Part shown: piece after piece, positions 1 through 13,100 of the stretch
How positions within the stretch are numbered: the stretch's first letter is position 1
Layout of the letters: each line of letters begins with the position of its first letter
From: Rotaria sordida
Lineage: Eukaryota; Rotifera; Eurotatoria; Philodinida; Philodinidae
DNA: 64,000 bases
Assembly (NCBI GenBank): GCA_905250125.1
Contig: CAJNOL010000264.1
Coordinates: 114,147-178,146 of the forward strand
Reading direction: 5' to 3'
The notes under the pieces: generated by a model
The model's input: the letters and a program-made list of their open reading frames with translations, nothing else
Database searches by the model: none
What the model was told of the DNA's origin: nothing
Translations under genes and position numbers: made by a program

Positions 1-186
1 TTTTTGATTGTAAGACTTATGAACATATATCAGAAGACATGACGAACGTCTTACGTTTATCGTTTGTTTATTTAATGAATATAATACTTATAATTTCCCA
101 AGAGAAATAATCATGTTCAAGAATTAATTTTCTTGTTTTCATAATAATATTTAATTTGTTCTTGTTGTGTCTTTTTTTTCGCCTAG

Positions 187-723
187 GGTTGGGAAGAAAC
201 TGTTGATTTAGCAGTTAATTATGCATTACGTACTGTTCTTGCACGATCCAAAAGTGCTGATCTAGGTTCAATACCAAATTCCATAGGAAATTCAACAATA
301 AATATTGATATAAATAAATTAAAAAAACGTATTCAAACATTATGTGAACGTTTAGAAAAAGGTGGTTCATTAGTTTCATCAAATCCAACAACAGATCGTA
401 GTTTATCACCTGATTGTATGTACAATAGAAAAATATTCCATTGATATAAATAAGTTTTTTTTTTTTTTCTGAATAGCATCTTATGCATCAACATCATTAT
501 CAACAAGAAGAGAAAAACCAGTTGCTTCAACTCATTATAATCATAGAGAAGATGATGATGAACTACTAAATGGTGATGATGAAAGTATGTTTCAGAAGTT
601 GTCTATTAAAGTTGTGTTTTTTTTTTTAAAAAAAAAATCTTTTCATTTTAAGATGCATTTCGTCTTTTACCTTCGACAAATGCTCGAAAGAATTATAATA
701 ATGATGATGATGACGATAATTAA
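187..723 (+). CDS. 3' end of an unidentified gene (last three exons)
   Basis: I do not recognise the product. Three exons read in one continuous frame: 187-415, 477-584 and 653-723. The first exon follows a clear acceptor (CCTAG) and the upstream part lies outside the window; the region before 187 reads as intron. Donors are GTATGT in both cases. The visible 135 residues begin with GWEETVDLAVNYALRT, a helical-looking stretch, followed by a possible coiled segment (LKKRIQTLCERLEKGG), then a low-complexity Ser/Thr region, and end in a run of Asn and Asp before TAA. The short T-rich introns match the other genes here. Confidence 0.6.
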
Positions 724-1095
724 TAATTATTTTTCTTTTGAAATTTTGCTTTTGTGAATGTTCTTTTGTATTCTTCTATCCGTCCAATTTTCTTTTTGTT
801 CGATTGTTTTTATTTTTTATGATGTTGCCTTAATTCCATATTTCTTTCTCTGCTTCTTGTTCTTGTTCTTCTTTTTTTTTTTTTATGCTTGCTTTAACGC
901 TCATTCTTTTTGTAGTGCGAGCTTTTGATGTATCATGACGACCGCTTTTTTTTCTTTCTACGCGTGAGTTCTTTGGGAGAAATAAGAAATATATAGATTT
1001 TGCTTCATATATCATTCTATCGAAACAAGAAAAAAACCCGAGATAGACATTTTTATCTTCTGGTAATAAGAAGTTTGAAAGTATCAACATAAATA
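724..1095. other. Intergenic spacer, 372 bp
   Basis: T-rich spacer between two same-strand genes. I see no ORF with coding character and no splice acceptor directly before the next ATG. It probably holds the 3' UTR of the left gene and the promoter/5' UTR of the next. Confidence 0.4.
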
Positions 1096-2005
1096 ATGGC
1101 ACTTCAACTAACTTTATCATGTGATTCGGATAAAATAGAAAGTGGTCCAACACTTATACATTCGACTGGTGTTCCAGGTTATAAGATTCCACCGGAAATT
1201 GTAAGTAAAATAAACAATGGAGAAAATGAATATTTTCACTAGAATTTAAATTATCAATATACAAACAAGAAAACGAGAATAAGATTCTTTTTTTTTTCTA
1301 ATACTTTTTTAGTATGTATTATATTTTTTATTCGAAAGAAAAGTATTTTAGTCTTAGACTCCAAGACTTTTCCGAGTTTTATATTATAACCAATGAGAAA
1401 ATTCTACGATAGGAACAAAGAAAAGAAAGAAACATGAGTTAGTTTGTCTATTTTTCACATATATATATATATTGTAATGTAACTAAATAATGAAAGTATT
1501 TCCCATGAGGTTTTTATATTATATAATTATATTGCCCTGGATAATATTCTTGACGTATTCAATAATAATAAAAATGAAAATGAGTTAAATTGAATTTTTC
1601 TTGTTAAAAAAATATATTTCTTTTCTATTGTTTATTTATTTAGTACATAGTCATTATTAATTAAATAATTTTCTTTTATCATAGATTCGTATTTTACAAG
1701 ATAATCTTACAAATGATTTATTATCTGATAATGAACAAGGTGTTCTTTGTCGAGCAAATTCTCAACGTATTCTTGATATTCTTCGTCAAAATGGATTTAC
1801 TCTACAAAATCAAACAAATGAAGATGATAGAACATTATGGATAGTAGTAAAAGGTAGTGGTGATAATAATGAACAACCTGTTAATCCACAAGATCCAAAT
1901 GATGGTAATGATGGAAATGCTGATGGTGGTGATGAAGCTGAAAATAAAGAAGAAGAAGAAGAAGGAGGAGGAGAAGAAGATGAAGAACAAGAACAGGAAG
2001 AATAA
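1096..2005 (+). CDS. GTP cyclohydrolase I feedback regulator-like protein with acidic tail
   Basis: Two exons, 1096-1200 and 1685-2005, joined in phase 0 across a 484 bp intron, encode 141 residues. Residues 1 to about 92 resemble the small protein GFRP (GCHFR), which binds GTP cyclohydrolase I and mediates BH4 inhibition and phenylalanine stimulation of tetrahydrobiopterin synthesis. The shared features I see are an IESGPT segment near residue 14, an RILDILRQNGF helix, and a final TLWIVVK strand, in the order and spacing of that 84-residue family. Residues beyond about 95 form an Asp/Glu/Gly/Asn-rich tail absent from the usual family. The start is the first ATG in an open frame. The assignment rests on by-eye similarity, so it could be another small alpha/beta protein. 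Confidence 0.55.
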
Positions 2006-4151
2006 TGACAAAAAAAAGAACATTTTTCTTTAATCAATGGCTTATTTAAAAACGATTTGCTATTATTTATCTATTAGTATTTGTAACGTGTAAGTCTATA
2101 TATAAATATACATTAGAAATCAAAACTTCTACATATTTAATGTATTGTCTGACTAAAAATAAAATATTTCAATTCATAATTATGATTTTAGCTATATATA
2201 TTTATAATTGTTCAAATATATTCTCTTTCAATAGAATGAAATTATACAAATATTAAATCAATAACAAAAGACTATTGATATCAATTAATACCGGACAGAA
2301 TTGTATTTCTTTTTTTTTTTGGGCTGATAGTTTCTACTACTTTTGCTCAAGTAATCTATGCACATGATGTTTGATATGCCTTAAAGATAATTTACATACG
2401 AATGCTCTTGATTCGAAACAATCTTCTACTACTAATAAGACACTATGCAATTTAATCAATTGAATGTTGAACAAATAGTTAAATATTGACATACAATTAA
2501 AAGATTACTATCAATACGTTATTAATCGCTATTTTGTTTATAATATAATTTTAATATTTCAAGTGACTATCGAAGATGTAATATGTGATGTTGAATGAAT
2601 AGCAGCTCTGATAGACGAATGCTGAAAGGGGTTCACATAGAATGAAAATGATACAACAGAAAAGAAAAGCATCTGCTTGAAATAAATCTGCACGCACTTT
2701 TCATGTTACATAGACTAACGATCTTAGTTGATATGAAATATGCTCTTCTTGTGAACTGTATTTAATTTAATTTTGTTAAACATTCATAAAACGACACGAG
2801 CAAAAAAAAAAGAGGAACATTCACACAACAAATTTGTAGTTTTGATATTAATTCATCAAATAAGTTATTTAAAACGATAATTTATTATTTTATAAAAAGT
2901 AGTCTGTGATATATCTCTGCTATTAGTTTAATTTAGATTAAAAAAAGATTTGTTTTTCAGCATCCTTCTATTAAAGCCAATATTTATCCAATTACTTTTT
3001 GCATCAAATATCTTAGCACTAAAGAATTTTCTATATCGATTAGATTACTTCAAGAAAGTAATCTAAGTTCATATTTATTTATAGTACTTTATTCTGATCT
3101 CGTATAATCTAAAGAAGCTTTTTCGACTCATATATCTGCAAATGATCTAAATATTTTAATCAGAGCATCAAAGTCGACGTTACAATTTCTGGAACAGTAA
3201 AAAGTACTAAAGTGTGCAATAAACTTTTTGGATATGTTAGAAAGTGGAAACAACCAATCAACATCTTTAAATCAGTCTACTAGATATTACACACACAAAT
3301 TAATCTATACTCCTTAATAGTATTAATGAACGATGTCTTGTGTATGAAGGACTTCGGCTACACTTGAAGAAATAATTTAAATTTGTTACAAGTCCTCTAG
3401 ACATGATTCAATGATGTTTGAAACGTAGTAGAGTAACCTCCAACGATATATTGAGACAATGTTTTTTTTTAATTAGATTTTCTTCCGCATACACAATAAG
3501 AGCTACTGTAACCAAATTTTAGTGCAAATATGAGATTAGTTCAACCATGTCTATGAATACCAGCTCATGAACTGTATTCTTTTACAAATCAAATCTTTCA
3601 ATAATAATTCATTCTCTATTGAATTTTAGAAACAAGAAATAAAGATAGACTAGGATATTATTTTCAATGAAAGAACTGAATAAGAAACATAAATCTCTGT
3701 TAGGAATATGATTAGAATTTGTTGAAAATAAATGATGACAGCAATTTACAGCTCAAGTATTCGTCTTCTTTTTTCTTAAGTTCCTTTGCTAGTTGTTTTT
3801 CTTCTTCATTCTATAGCTTTTAAGATGAGCAATCAGCTCTTAGTCTTTATTTATCTATTCTTTACAGGCATGTTTTGATGAAAATATGATTAACATTATA
3901 TTGTTATATTTTTGTCTTCTTTTTTAGTGATCTATTTTTTCCTTCTTTCTATATTCAATTCCCTTTGTAAGCACTTCAGAACATCACATACTAATTATAT
4001 ATTCTTACAATAAAAAATTTCTCTATGTATGTTAATTGTCAATAGGATTGAATGATATAAAATTTTATCTATTTTGAACGTTGCTTTTTAAAATTTTATT
4101 CAATATAAATAGTAAAAAACAAATCTTTTCTTTTTTCTTTATTTCTATGAA
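2006..4151. other. Intergenic region, 2.1 kb, no gene seen
   Basis: AT-rich sequence between the converging ends of the GFRP-like gene (+) and the CFAP74 C-half (minus). An AATAAA-type polyadenylation hexamer lies near 2158. I see no open frame with exon-like structure. Confidence 0.4.
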
Positions 4152-7100
4152 TTATGTTGTCAATATGTTAGAATTATTTTCTTGTGTCGATACTTGTTTT
4201 CCTATTCGTTGACTAGTGCCACCTAATGACACACGTGAACGAGTATCAGCTGTAATTATACGACGATTTTTTGAAGTACGTGATGATCGTTTATCAGATG
4301 ATGAAGTTATTTCAACATAACCAATTAAAATAATACGCCATATTCGTACAATATCGCCTTTTGTTGTTACATTAATTGTTGCTCGACATGTTTCATTTGG
4401 CTAGAGAAAATAAAAATATTCAAAATTCTTAATAAAAAAAAAAGAATAATAAAAGACCTACATCAAAATTAGCTGATGGTGTCCAAGTGACTTTTACGAT
4501 TTTTTCTGTGCCCGTTTCAACAGTACCCTAAAAATAGTATAAAAAATAAAATATCCCTTCCTGAACAAAAGTATTTGTCGTTCATGAAATACTACTATTC
4601 TTTATAATATTGAGCGAATATTTCTAGTGCAGACGTGCGACAAGAAATTCTGTTGACAAGTATCAATCTGCTCTCTATTAATTTACATTTACTGGCATCA
4701 TTTTCTTCTTATGATCATCTTAACTGTCTTCTCATTAAGAATGTCTGTCGGAGAGCGAATGGTGGTTTTTAATAAGATGAATGTTTTTGCGTGATGACTT
4801 TAACTAATTTATTTCAAAAATTTTAATAGAAAGATCTGTTGTGAAAAAATTAGAACTGTAGCATTGAATAACATCGAGTTACATTTAATAGTCCTGAAAG
4901 TTTCAACGAAAATGAATATGTCTTTCTCGAGATATTCAATTTCTATATAGATTCTATTACTGTGTCTTCCTATGGTAAACCGCTGTGTTTTTAGATATTA
5001 AATATCTCATGAAAGTCATCTTCCTTTCCGCTCAAACTTTCAGGCCTATCAAGCATACCTATCGACCTAATATTAGCTCGAGACTCTTCGTTTTGGATTT
5101 TTGAAAATATCTTATTCTCAGTAAAAATTTCATTCAAATAGTCATAACTCTCCAACAATAGGCCATGGGTCTGAATTCTTTAAGTTTTTCTTAGTCTCAT
5201 TGAGCCCTAATGTGAAGCCGAATGGTGTCCGACAGTTGAATATGTTTCCTCGTAAGTCAAAGATTTTGGTAATAATACAACTGACATATGAGAATGCTTT
5301 TAGTGCTAGAAAAACAAAAACAGTAGTTGCCTGTGGAATAGCAAAATGACAAAAAAAAAACTTTTTGAGCACATATTTCCACTGAATACGTTTTTCACAG
5401 AGGAAAGAAGATATGTGAATCATAACTTCAGTAAATGTGAACTTGTTGTATACATGCACCCAAAATATTAGCTCAATATAATAAGGACTAGTAGCATTTC
5501 ATGAGAGGCAGATATTTTTGTCCAGCGTTGTATGTGTATTGAGAGAATAATTATTTAATTGTATTTAATTATTTACTTTTGGAACATCGACATTAAAACC
5601 TTCACTATTAATATCTTTTAAATTATCAAATGTGTAATCTCCATTCTAAAATATAAATGCTCAAAACTAAAGTATTCATATAAAATATATTGCTAAAATA
5701 CTTTTTTAGATCCACTTGATACTGATGCACAACCAATAATTAATTCACGTTGAGCAGGTACATATTTTCCATTAATAAATTGTGCACAAAGTACAACAAG
5801 AATATTATTTGGTATTCCTTTCTCATTAGGATCTAAAAAGAAAAATCATCAATATATTTCATTTAAAACAAAAACACCAAAACTTTCTTCTAATTTATTC
5901 TAACCTGTTGTTTGCATTTGCATAGTTAATGCATCGTTTATATTTGGTAAAAGACATTTTTGTACAATATTACCATTATCTAATGGTCGTATATACACAG
6001 TACTTTGACGTCCAGTACCTCGTAAACGAAATTCAAGTTTGACAGGCTAGAAAATAATTTGATTTATTTTTGTTTAAAAAGTTTGTCTTTTTTATTTTTG
6101 AAAAATCAAACCTGTTCAGAAATAGTAATACGAACGAGATCCGAAAAGAAATCAGAATCATGATCAGGACTAAATATCACTATTAATTGTTTTTTACCAC
6201 CAGCTGGTATTAGTCCATCGAGTGGAGTTATATCAAATACTGATCGACCACTTAAATTTTGTGGACCTGAACAAAAAAAGCAAAACACATATAAATATAT
6301 AGATATGTAAAGAAAGAATTTATTATTATAATTTACCTATAAGATGTTTATTAGTATCAAACGTAGTACCCCAAACATTTTTATTCTCTTGTTCCATTCG
6401 ATTCTTAACATGTTGACTTGCTAAATCAACTCGAAATGTTACTGATGTTTCCGAATGATTGATAATCTATTTAAATAAAAAAAGAAACAAATAAATAATA
6501 ATTGAATAGTTCTACTTAATCTAAAGTTATTTCTAAATATAATCAATGATGAAAACATTTCATTGATAATTTCTTGAAAAAATAAAATTTCTTATCTAGT
6601 CATGAATCTAAAATTAAGACATCTATATTCTAATATATACACATATTTATTTTATCTATTTATAATCAACGCCTATATAAAAATGAAATTTACAGTTTCC
6701 TTGTTTTTTAAACTCAATCATCAAAGAAATGAACATTTGAAATCGACGAAGAATCCAATAAATAAATAGATAAATCATGATTCAACTTGAAAAATTGCTC
6801 TTGTTTTCATATTTTCTGCATCTTTTTCCATTTCTTCAATACCTTTACAAACAAATTTTTCAGGTCCAACTTCTTCAACTTTAAATCCTTGACTTTTATA
6901 CATTGGACCTGGTCGTTTTTTAATAAATGGTAATATTTTACTAAACCATGTTTCTTTCACATACCACGGTTCAAATACATAACCTGTTCGTTGATATCTT
7001 CCATATTTGTTCATTGGACATGATTTTGGACCTTGACCAAAATCATCTGGATAAATACGTGGAAGTGTACAATGACGAATAAAAAAAGCTCGTATATTAA

Positions 7101-10100
7101 ATATAATTATAGTCAAATGTTTTATCCAAAATGATACTTCTTCAAAACCCATCGATAAACGAAGTCGTTCATCGATTACTGATATTAATATTTTACGAAT
7201 AAAATTTTTCATCCAATCAGGATATAATGAAAGCATTAATCTAAGTGTAGCTTCTCCACATATTTGATTATTTTTTGTATAGATCATATGTTTTAATTCA
7301 TAATCTTCAGACCATTTTTCTATTTCTTTACATGTTAATGGAATATTTTCAATATTCATTCGTTCACCGATTGTCTTCCAAAAAATAAATCGAGCTTCTT
7401 CTTCTATTGATATGAAAGATCTCCATTCATATTTTTTTGCCCATCGAATAGGTTCAAGTATAAATAAACTTAATGTATAGAGCATATCATCATTACTTAT
7501 GTGATTTTTATATAAACTATGTAAATAATTAATACGTGCAAGAGCCATTCGAGCTCGATGAGAATCAAGATCATGAAGACTAAATTCGCTGATAAGTACA
7601 CCTGTATCTTCAGCTCGACGACCAGCAACATCTAAGTTAGCTAATTGGTTAGTTCGAACAAGTAGTTGTGAAATAGTTGGAATACCATATGTTTTAAAGA
7701 GAGCAAATGAAGTAGATGTCTGCGATAGATAGGGCATATCGAATGAACTTGTAAGAAGACTAATTTCTTGTGCTTTATGATAATCAAGATGAACATGATT
7801 ATATTTTGTTAAAATATATTTAACACGTTGAAAACGAAAATAATGACAAATAAATAAATAAATGAATAAAAGTAAAATTAATGAAATTAAAATAAAATTC
7901 ATTATCGTATTTAAATTCGAAAAATGTATATCTATCAATATATAGACAGTAGAAAAGAAAACAAATAGCAAAGAACGATCTTCAATATGAAAATGAATAT
8001 GTTCTAAAAATTGGACGTTGTTAGTAAAGAATAATAAGTATCATGAAAAAGATTAAAATACATTATGATGGGTATAACTACTGTGTGTATATATATAAAA
8101 GAACCTTTTTCACATTCTGCGTAAGCGTTTAAATTGATGTGAAAATGTGATGAGATAAAAAAAAACAATAGATACTATTTTTATTCTGATGACATCAAAA
8201 ATAACTTCATGATAATTAATTGAAGGATTCTATGTAACGAATTTTCACCTATTTCTCTCTTTCAGAGTAATCTTAGATACGTGAAAAGTAATTAATAGTG
8301 AGATAGTACTGATTATGTGTCATAAAAAATTCGTACGGGAAATTGATCTTTTTTGAATCTCCTTTACATTTTCTTTCATTGATTGTTCTTCGTTCAAACT
8401 TTTTTTTATCTGGATAAATATGTACGATAAGTATAACGATAAAAAATTGTGTAATTATTTAATCATTATTGGACATTTCTCACTGTAAATTGTACAACCA
8501 AGATTCTTCTTTTAGTCAATATCAATGATTGCTAATTATATTTTTGAATCTATTAAATAGATCCAAATGTAAATAGAGTTGGTCCATGAAATATATTATT
8601 ATTGATAATATTTATGTTTACATAAATGATGTATATAAGTTATTCAAAATCGAAGAAAATCGATATTAAAAATTAATATTTACGAAATGAGAATTGAAGA
8701 GAATAAAAATAACAAAAAAAACGAAACAAGTAAAACGAAAAATAACTAAGCAAGTCAAGGGTAAAAAGTACATATAGAATAAAGAGCTGTCATTCTCTTC
8801 TTCATCATTATAACCAAATGAGTGTAAACATATTGATATAAAAGGTAGATATTTATTTTAATTTGCACTAAAAATACATTCTTATAATATAATATGAGTA
8901 GAATAGATTGACGATAGTAATATTGCATTTTGAATCAAGAAATTTGACAATACTATCGTGTCAGATGAAATAAACATATGATTCATCCTCATGTGTAATT
9001 ATCAAATTTTTATACATAAACATACGCTCGAACATCATATGATATTTTGTTTTGATTTTTTTTATCAAACATAGACGAATCATAATAAAAACACACAATA
9101 TATTTATTTGTTATTATCATTTGTTTTACAATATTCTTAATTAAACTTTTATTAATAATTGAGAAAGTTATTTTATATCATATTTAATAGGATAATAATC
9201 GATGTATTATGTTTAGTATGTCCATAAAATTTCAAAGCACCCTAGTGTCACTAACGACAAATAATAAATCCATAAAATACAAAATCTGTACTGGAACGGT
9301 GTGTATTCATCAGAAAGTAAACAAAAGATTTCGTCCTCAAAATTACTATTAGATTCAAATTTGATGTAGCTATAGTATTAGTAAAATGTTCACTATAGAA
9401 AACATTTCCATTAAAAAACAATTGTTTTACAAAGACTTTTTATTACATTTTCATAAAATTATTTTAGTTTAATGTTGATTGCTATTCTAGGCTTCTCTAT
9501 TATATTGTTATAGCTATTGAAATTTCTCATCTATGGCATATAATTGATCGTAATTAAAATTAATCCAACCGACGAAAAAATTCAATTAATACGATATGTA
9601 GCTTAATGAAAAATTTACGCAATCATACTATTGTATGAATATTTAAATAATCTTATCAAACTGGCAATAATTCTCCATAACTTATACGTGTATTCAACGT
9701 GCAAACGTCTAGAAATATAGTATGAGAATTTTAGGTTATCATACTGTTTCGTGAATTGAATTATTTAGACAATCACAGATGATCATAACATAGTTCTGAT
9801 CTCAATGTTAGGGATTATTACGTGTGAGATGCTATTACACAAAAGAGACATTATTAAAGTAATCTTAATTTTCTAGATTGTAGAATTTTTCATGCTATAT
9901 CTTGTGATACATTCTGTTTCTTTAATAAGGCGTATTTAGAGATTAAAATATGAAATGCAAAGTGCAGTCATTTGTTATGAGTCACTCTTTATTTCAGGAC
10001 ATATTTCTTCACCATTCTTTTACTTTAAGCTCTCCTTCGAAGGAGCTTCATTGTAGCCAATGATCTTTTTCTTTTGTTTGAAAGATTATGTCAAGATGCA

Positions 10101-13100
10101 GGGCATGACAGTGCTTGTCTTTTAAATTAAGCCTTGTTACTATTATGTAAACGAGTACTTTTATAATTAGAGCATTATTTTTTTTAGACGTTGAACTTTT
10201 CTCCGAATAAAAAGTAAGAATTTAAACAATAGAAGTCTGTCATACCCTGCATCCAGCCATGCTCTTTTAAACAAAACAAAAACTAGATTTATAGAATAAA
10301 GACCTATAAAGAATTTTGAATTGCCAAATGAGCTATTGTTGAATATCTCCCGAAAATGTCATGATATACCGTTGAAAATTTCGTGTGATTTGAATGCACC
10401 TGAACCAAGATCGATTTTTGAGGAAGAGAGAACTTAATCCTCTAGGAATACAATTAGAGAGTAGTTTATTTATATTATATACATTCTGTAATAGTATGTA
10501 GCTCAGAAGAGAGAAGTGTAAATTACTACCCTATATACTTTAACACTTCTTTTAGATCGTGTTTCACAATATATGACATCTTCTATAAATAAATATCTTT
10601 CACTAATGAACATTTGTCAAAATTTTTGAGTGTTTATTTAAGAGAAGTTTTACTGAATTTTCTTTTTAATAAAATCTTACTTGAAATGTTTTCTCAATAC
10701 GATCTTTAGCTAAAACACATCCCATTGAAAATGGATTGCTTGTATCAAATGATAATTGAACATTAGGTTTAAGACCAACACCTAATTTTGTAAAGATTCA
10801 GAAATAATTAAATCATAAAAATTTAATTTACCTCTTAAACATAATGTTAATTTTGAACTTTCACTAGTTAATTCTAATGTTTCTAAATACTATTTAGAAA
10901 ATTAATGAATAAATAAAATATTAACTTTTATTAACAAAAAAAAAATCAAACCTCAATTATTGAATTTGGTGTAAATGCTAATTTAATTGGTGTTGTATCA
11001 CCTGGTTCAACGCTTCTTAAAGCATTTATTAATCGAAATGGTCCATGAATATTTAATAAAGTACTATGTAACTATAATTAAATTTTTTAAATATTTATTT
11101 CAAAATTCATAGTTTCATCATGTAATTTACTTGTATTGATTTATTACTTATATTTTGTATAAGAATAGTACGTGTTAATTCTTGTCCAATTGATGCTGAA
11201 CCAAAATTAATTGTTGTTTGTCCATAATCAGATATAACAATCATTTCTGGTCTTACAATAGGACAATGTATTTGAATAAATAATGTATTTGCAACACTAT
11301 TTAATTTAACGAAATAAATCAAATAAATTTTTAAATATTTGTCTTTGTTTTTTGTTTCTTACTCATAATTTAATGTACCAGGTTTTTGACATATACCTGA
11401 TACAACATAACATGGAATAAGAAATGAAGAAAGTGATGATGGAAATGATTTTAATACAGATAATTGAGCTATTGACCAAACAGTTGATCTAGAAATTTTA
11501 TTGATATAAACAAAAAAGAAAATTTCTTTTTTTTTTGTATAATTTTTACGAACTGTTCTGTAGCAGGATGAAGACTAATTTCAGTATTCATTGTTCCATG
11601 AGTATCAAGTTTTCGACTTACTGAAGCTGTTGTTCCTGGAGGTCTAGTTCTTGACTATAATTAAATGATTTTGTTTTTCTTTTATTTAGAAATATAAATA
11701 GAAAAAAAAGTTGTTTTTTTTTACTTCGCCTTTATTTGATGATTCTTTTTCTTTAGATTCTAATTGTCGTTTTAATTCTGCTTCTCTTATACGAACGGAT
11801 TCAGTACGAATTTGTTCATTATCTAATTTAGGTGCTAATCGTACTGTTATTTTTTGTCGCTAGATTTTGTAAAAAAGAAAGAAATTTCATAATGAAATAA
11901 TAGAACAAATTCAAATAAAATACATACTCGTCCTGGTTCAACAGTACCAACAAGAGGTGAAATAGTAATTGGTGCATTTGCGGGAACATCAAATTGAAAT
12001 GATGTTGGACCAATTGGAGCAAATTCACCTAAATAAATGATCAAATTTTCCTTTAATAGAAGCAAAGATTTGCATATTTTATTTTCTTTTGGTTTACTTC
12101 TACTTTCTTTTATTAATTGACTGAGAATGGTCGTAGTCAAGACCGAGCTTGAACGTTCGTGACTTGGAAAAACGAAAGCTTAACCTAAATTCACGCTTCG
12201 TAGACTCAAATACTTTTCTTCTTCCATGAGATTGATAGATTTGAGCAGTACATCACAACATTTTTCCTACCAGTGCTAATATTTTTGCCCGTCTCTGGCA
12301 GCTAATAATAATATATTCTCAATCAAGCAGACTTAGAAAACGTTTTTGAGGAAATATTGAATTTTGTACAAGTAAATTGTCAATGAATTGAAGTGGAGAT
12401 TCTTTATTACAAATGAAGAAGTTTGCTAGGTAACAAATTTTTTTGTGAAAAATTTCTGTTTCGCTATTAAATTTTCTTTTTCGATAAAGCAGATCGGAAT
12501 CTCGTCTTTCGAAGGTCACATTTCGATGAACATAAATGTTCGCATATTTTTTTTTGTACGCAAGTGGTGAATTGTTTTCTGATCTTCATCACTGTTACAC
12601 ATTGTAAAATAACTTGTCTTCTCTCATTTTTAACTTCGAGATGAGGATCTTATAAAAATATGTTGAGACTACCCCTAGAACCAAAACATTCCGTTGTCTA
12701 TGCTAATGGATATAATAAAATTGAATCTCCTATTTTTCATATGATTAATTAATTTACCGTTTCCAATACGTGGTACAGGATGTTTAAAATGATTTTTATC
12801 TAAATGTCGATTTTCAACATAAAAACTAACGATTGATTGATCATTAATTGGTGTAGCTGGAAAATGAATAACTGTTGATGATAAAGAAAGTGGTGGTAAA
12901 ACACCAACACCTTGACATTCAATTGTAAATTCACTGGAAAAAAAAGAATTAATTTATAAACAATAAATAGTAATTTTTTTTTTTGAAAAAATCTTACCGA
13001 TTAACAAGTGATTTACATACAAGTGTACATCGATATTCTTTTGTTGCTGTTGGACTAAATAAAACATGTAAATCAATAGTTTCTTCGGGTAATAAGGTAC

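Noticed and set aside
1810..2037. Minus-strand Ser/Pro-rich frames opposite the GFRP-like gene
   Set aside because: Shadows of the acidic repeat tail coded on the + strand; no independent structure.
5142..5459. Minus-strand 105-codon frame in a CFAP74 intron
   Set aside because: No domain, no splice context, and it lies between exons that join cleanly without it.
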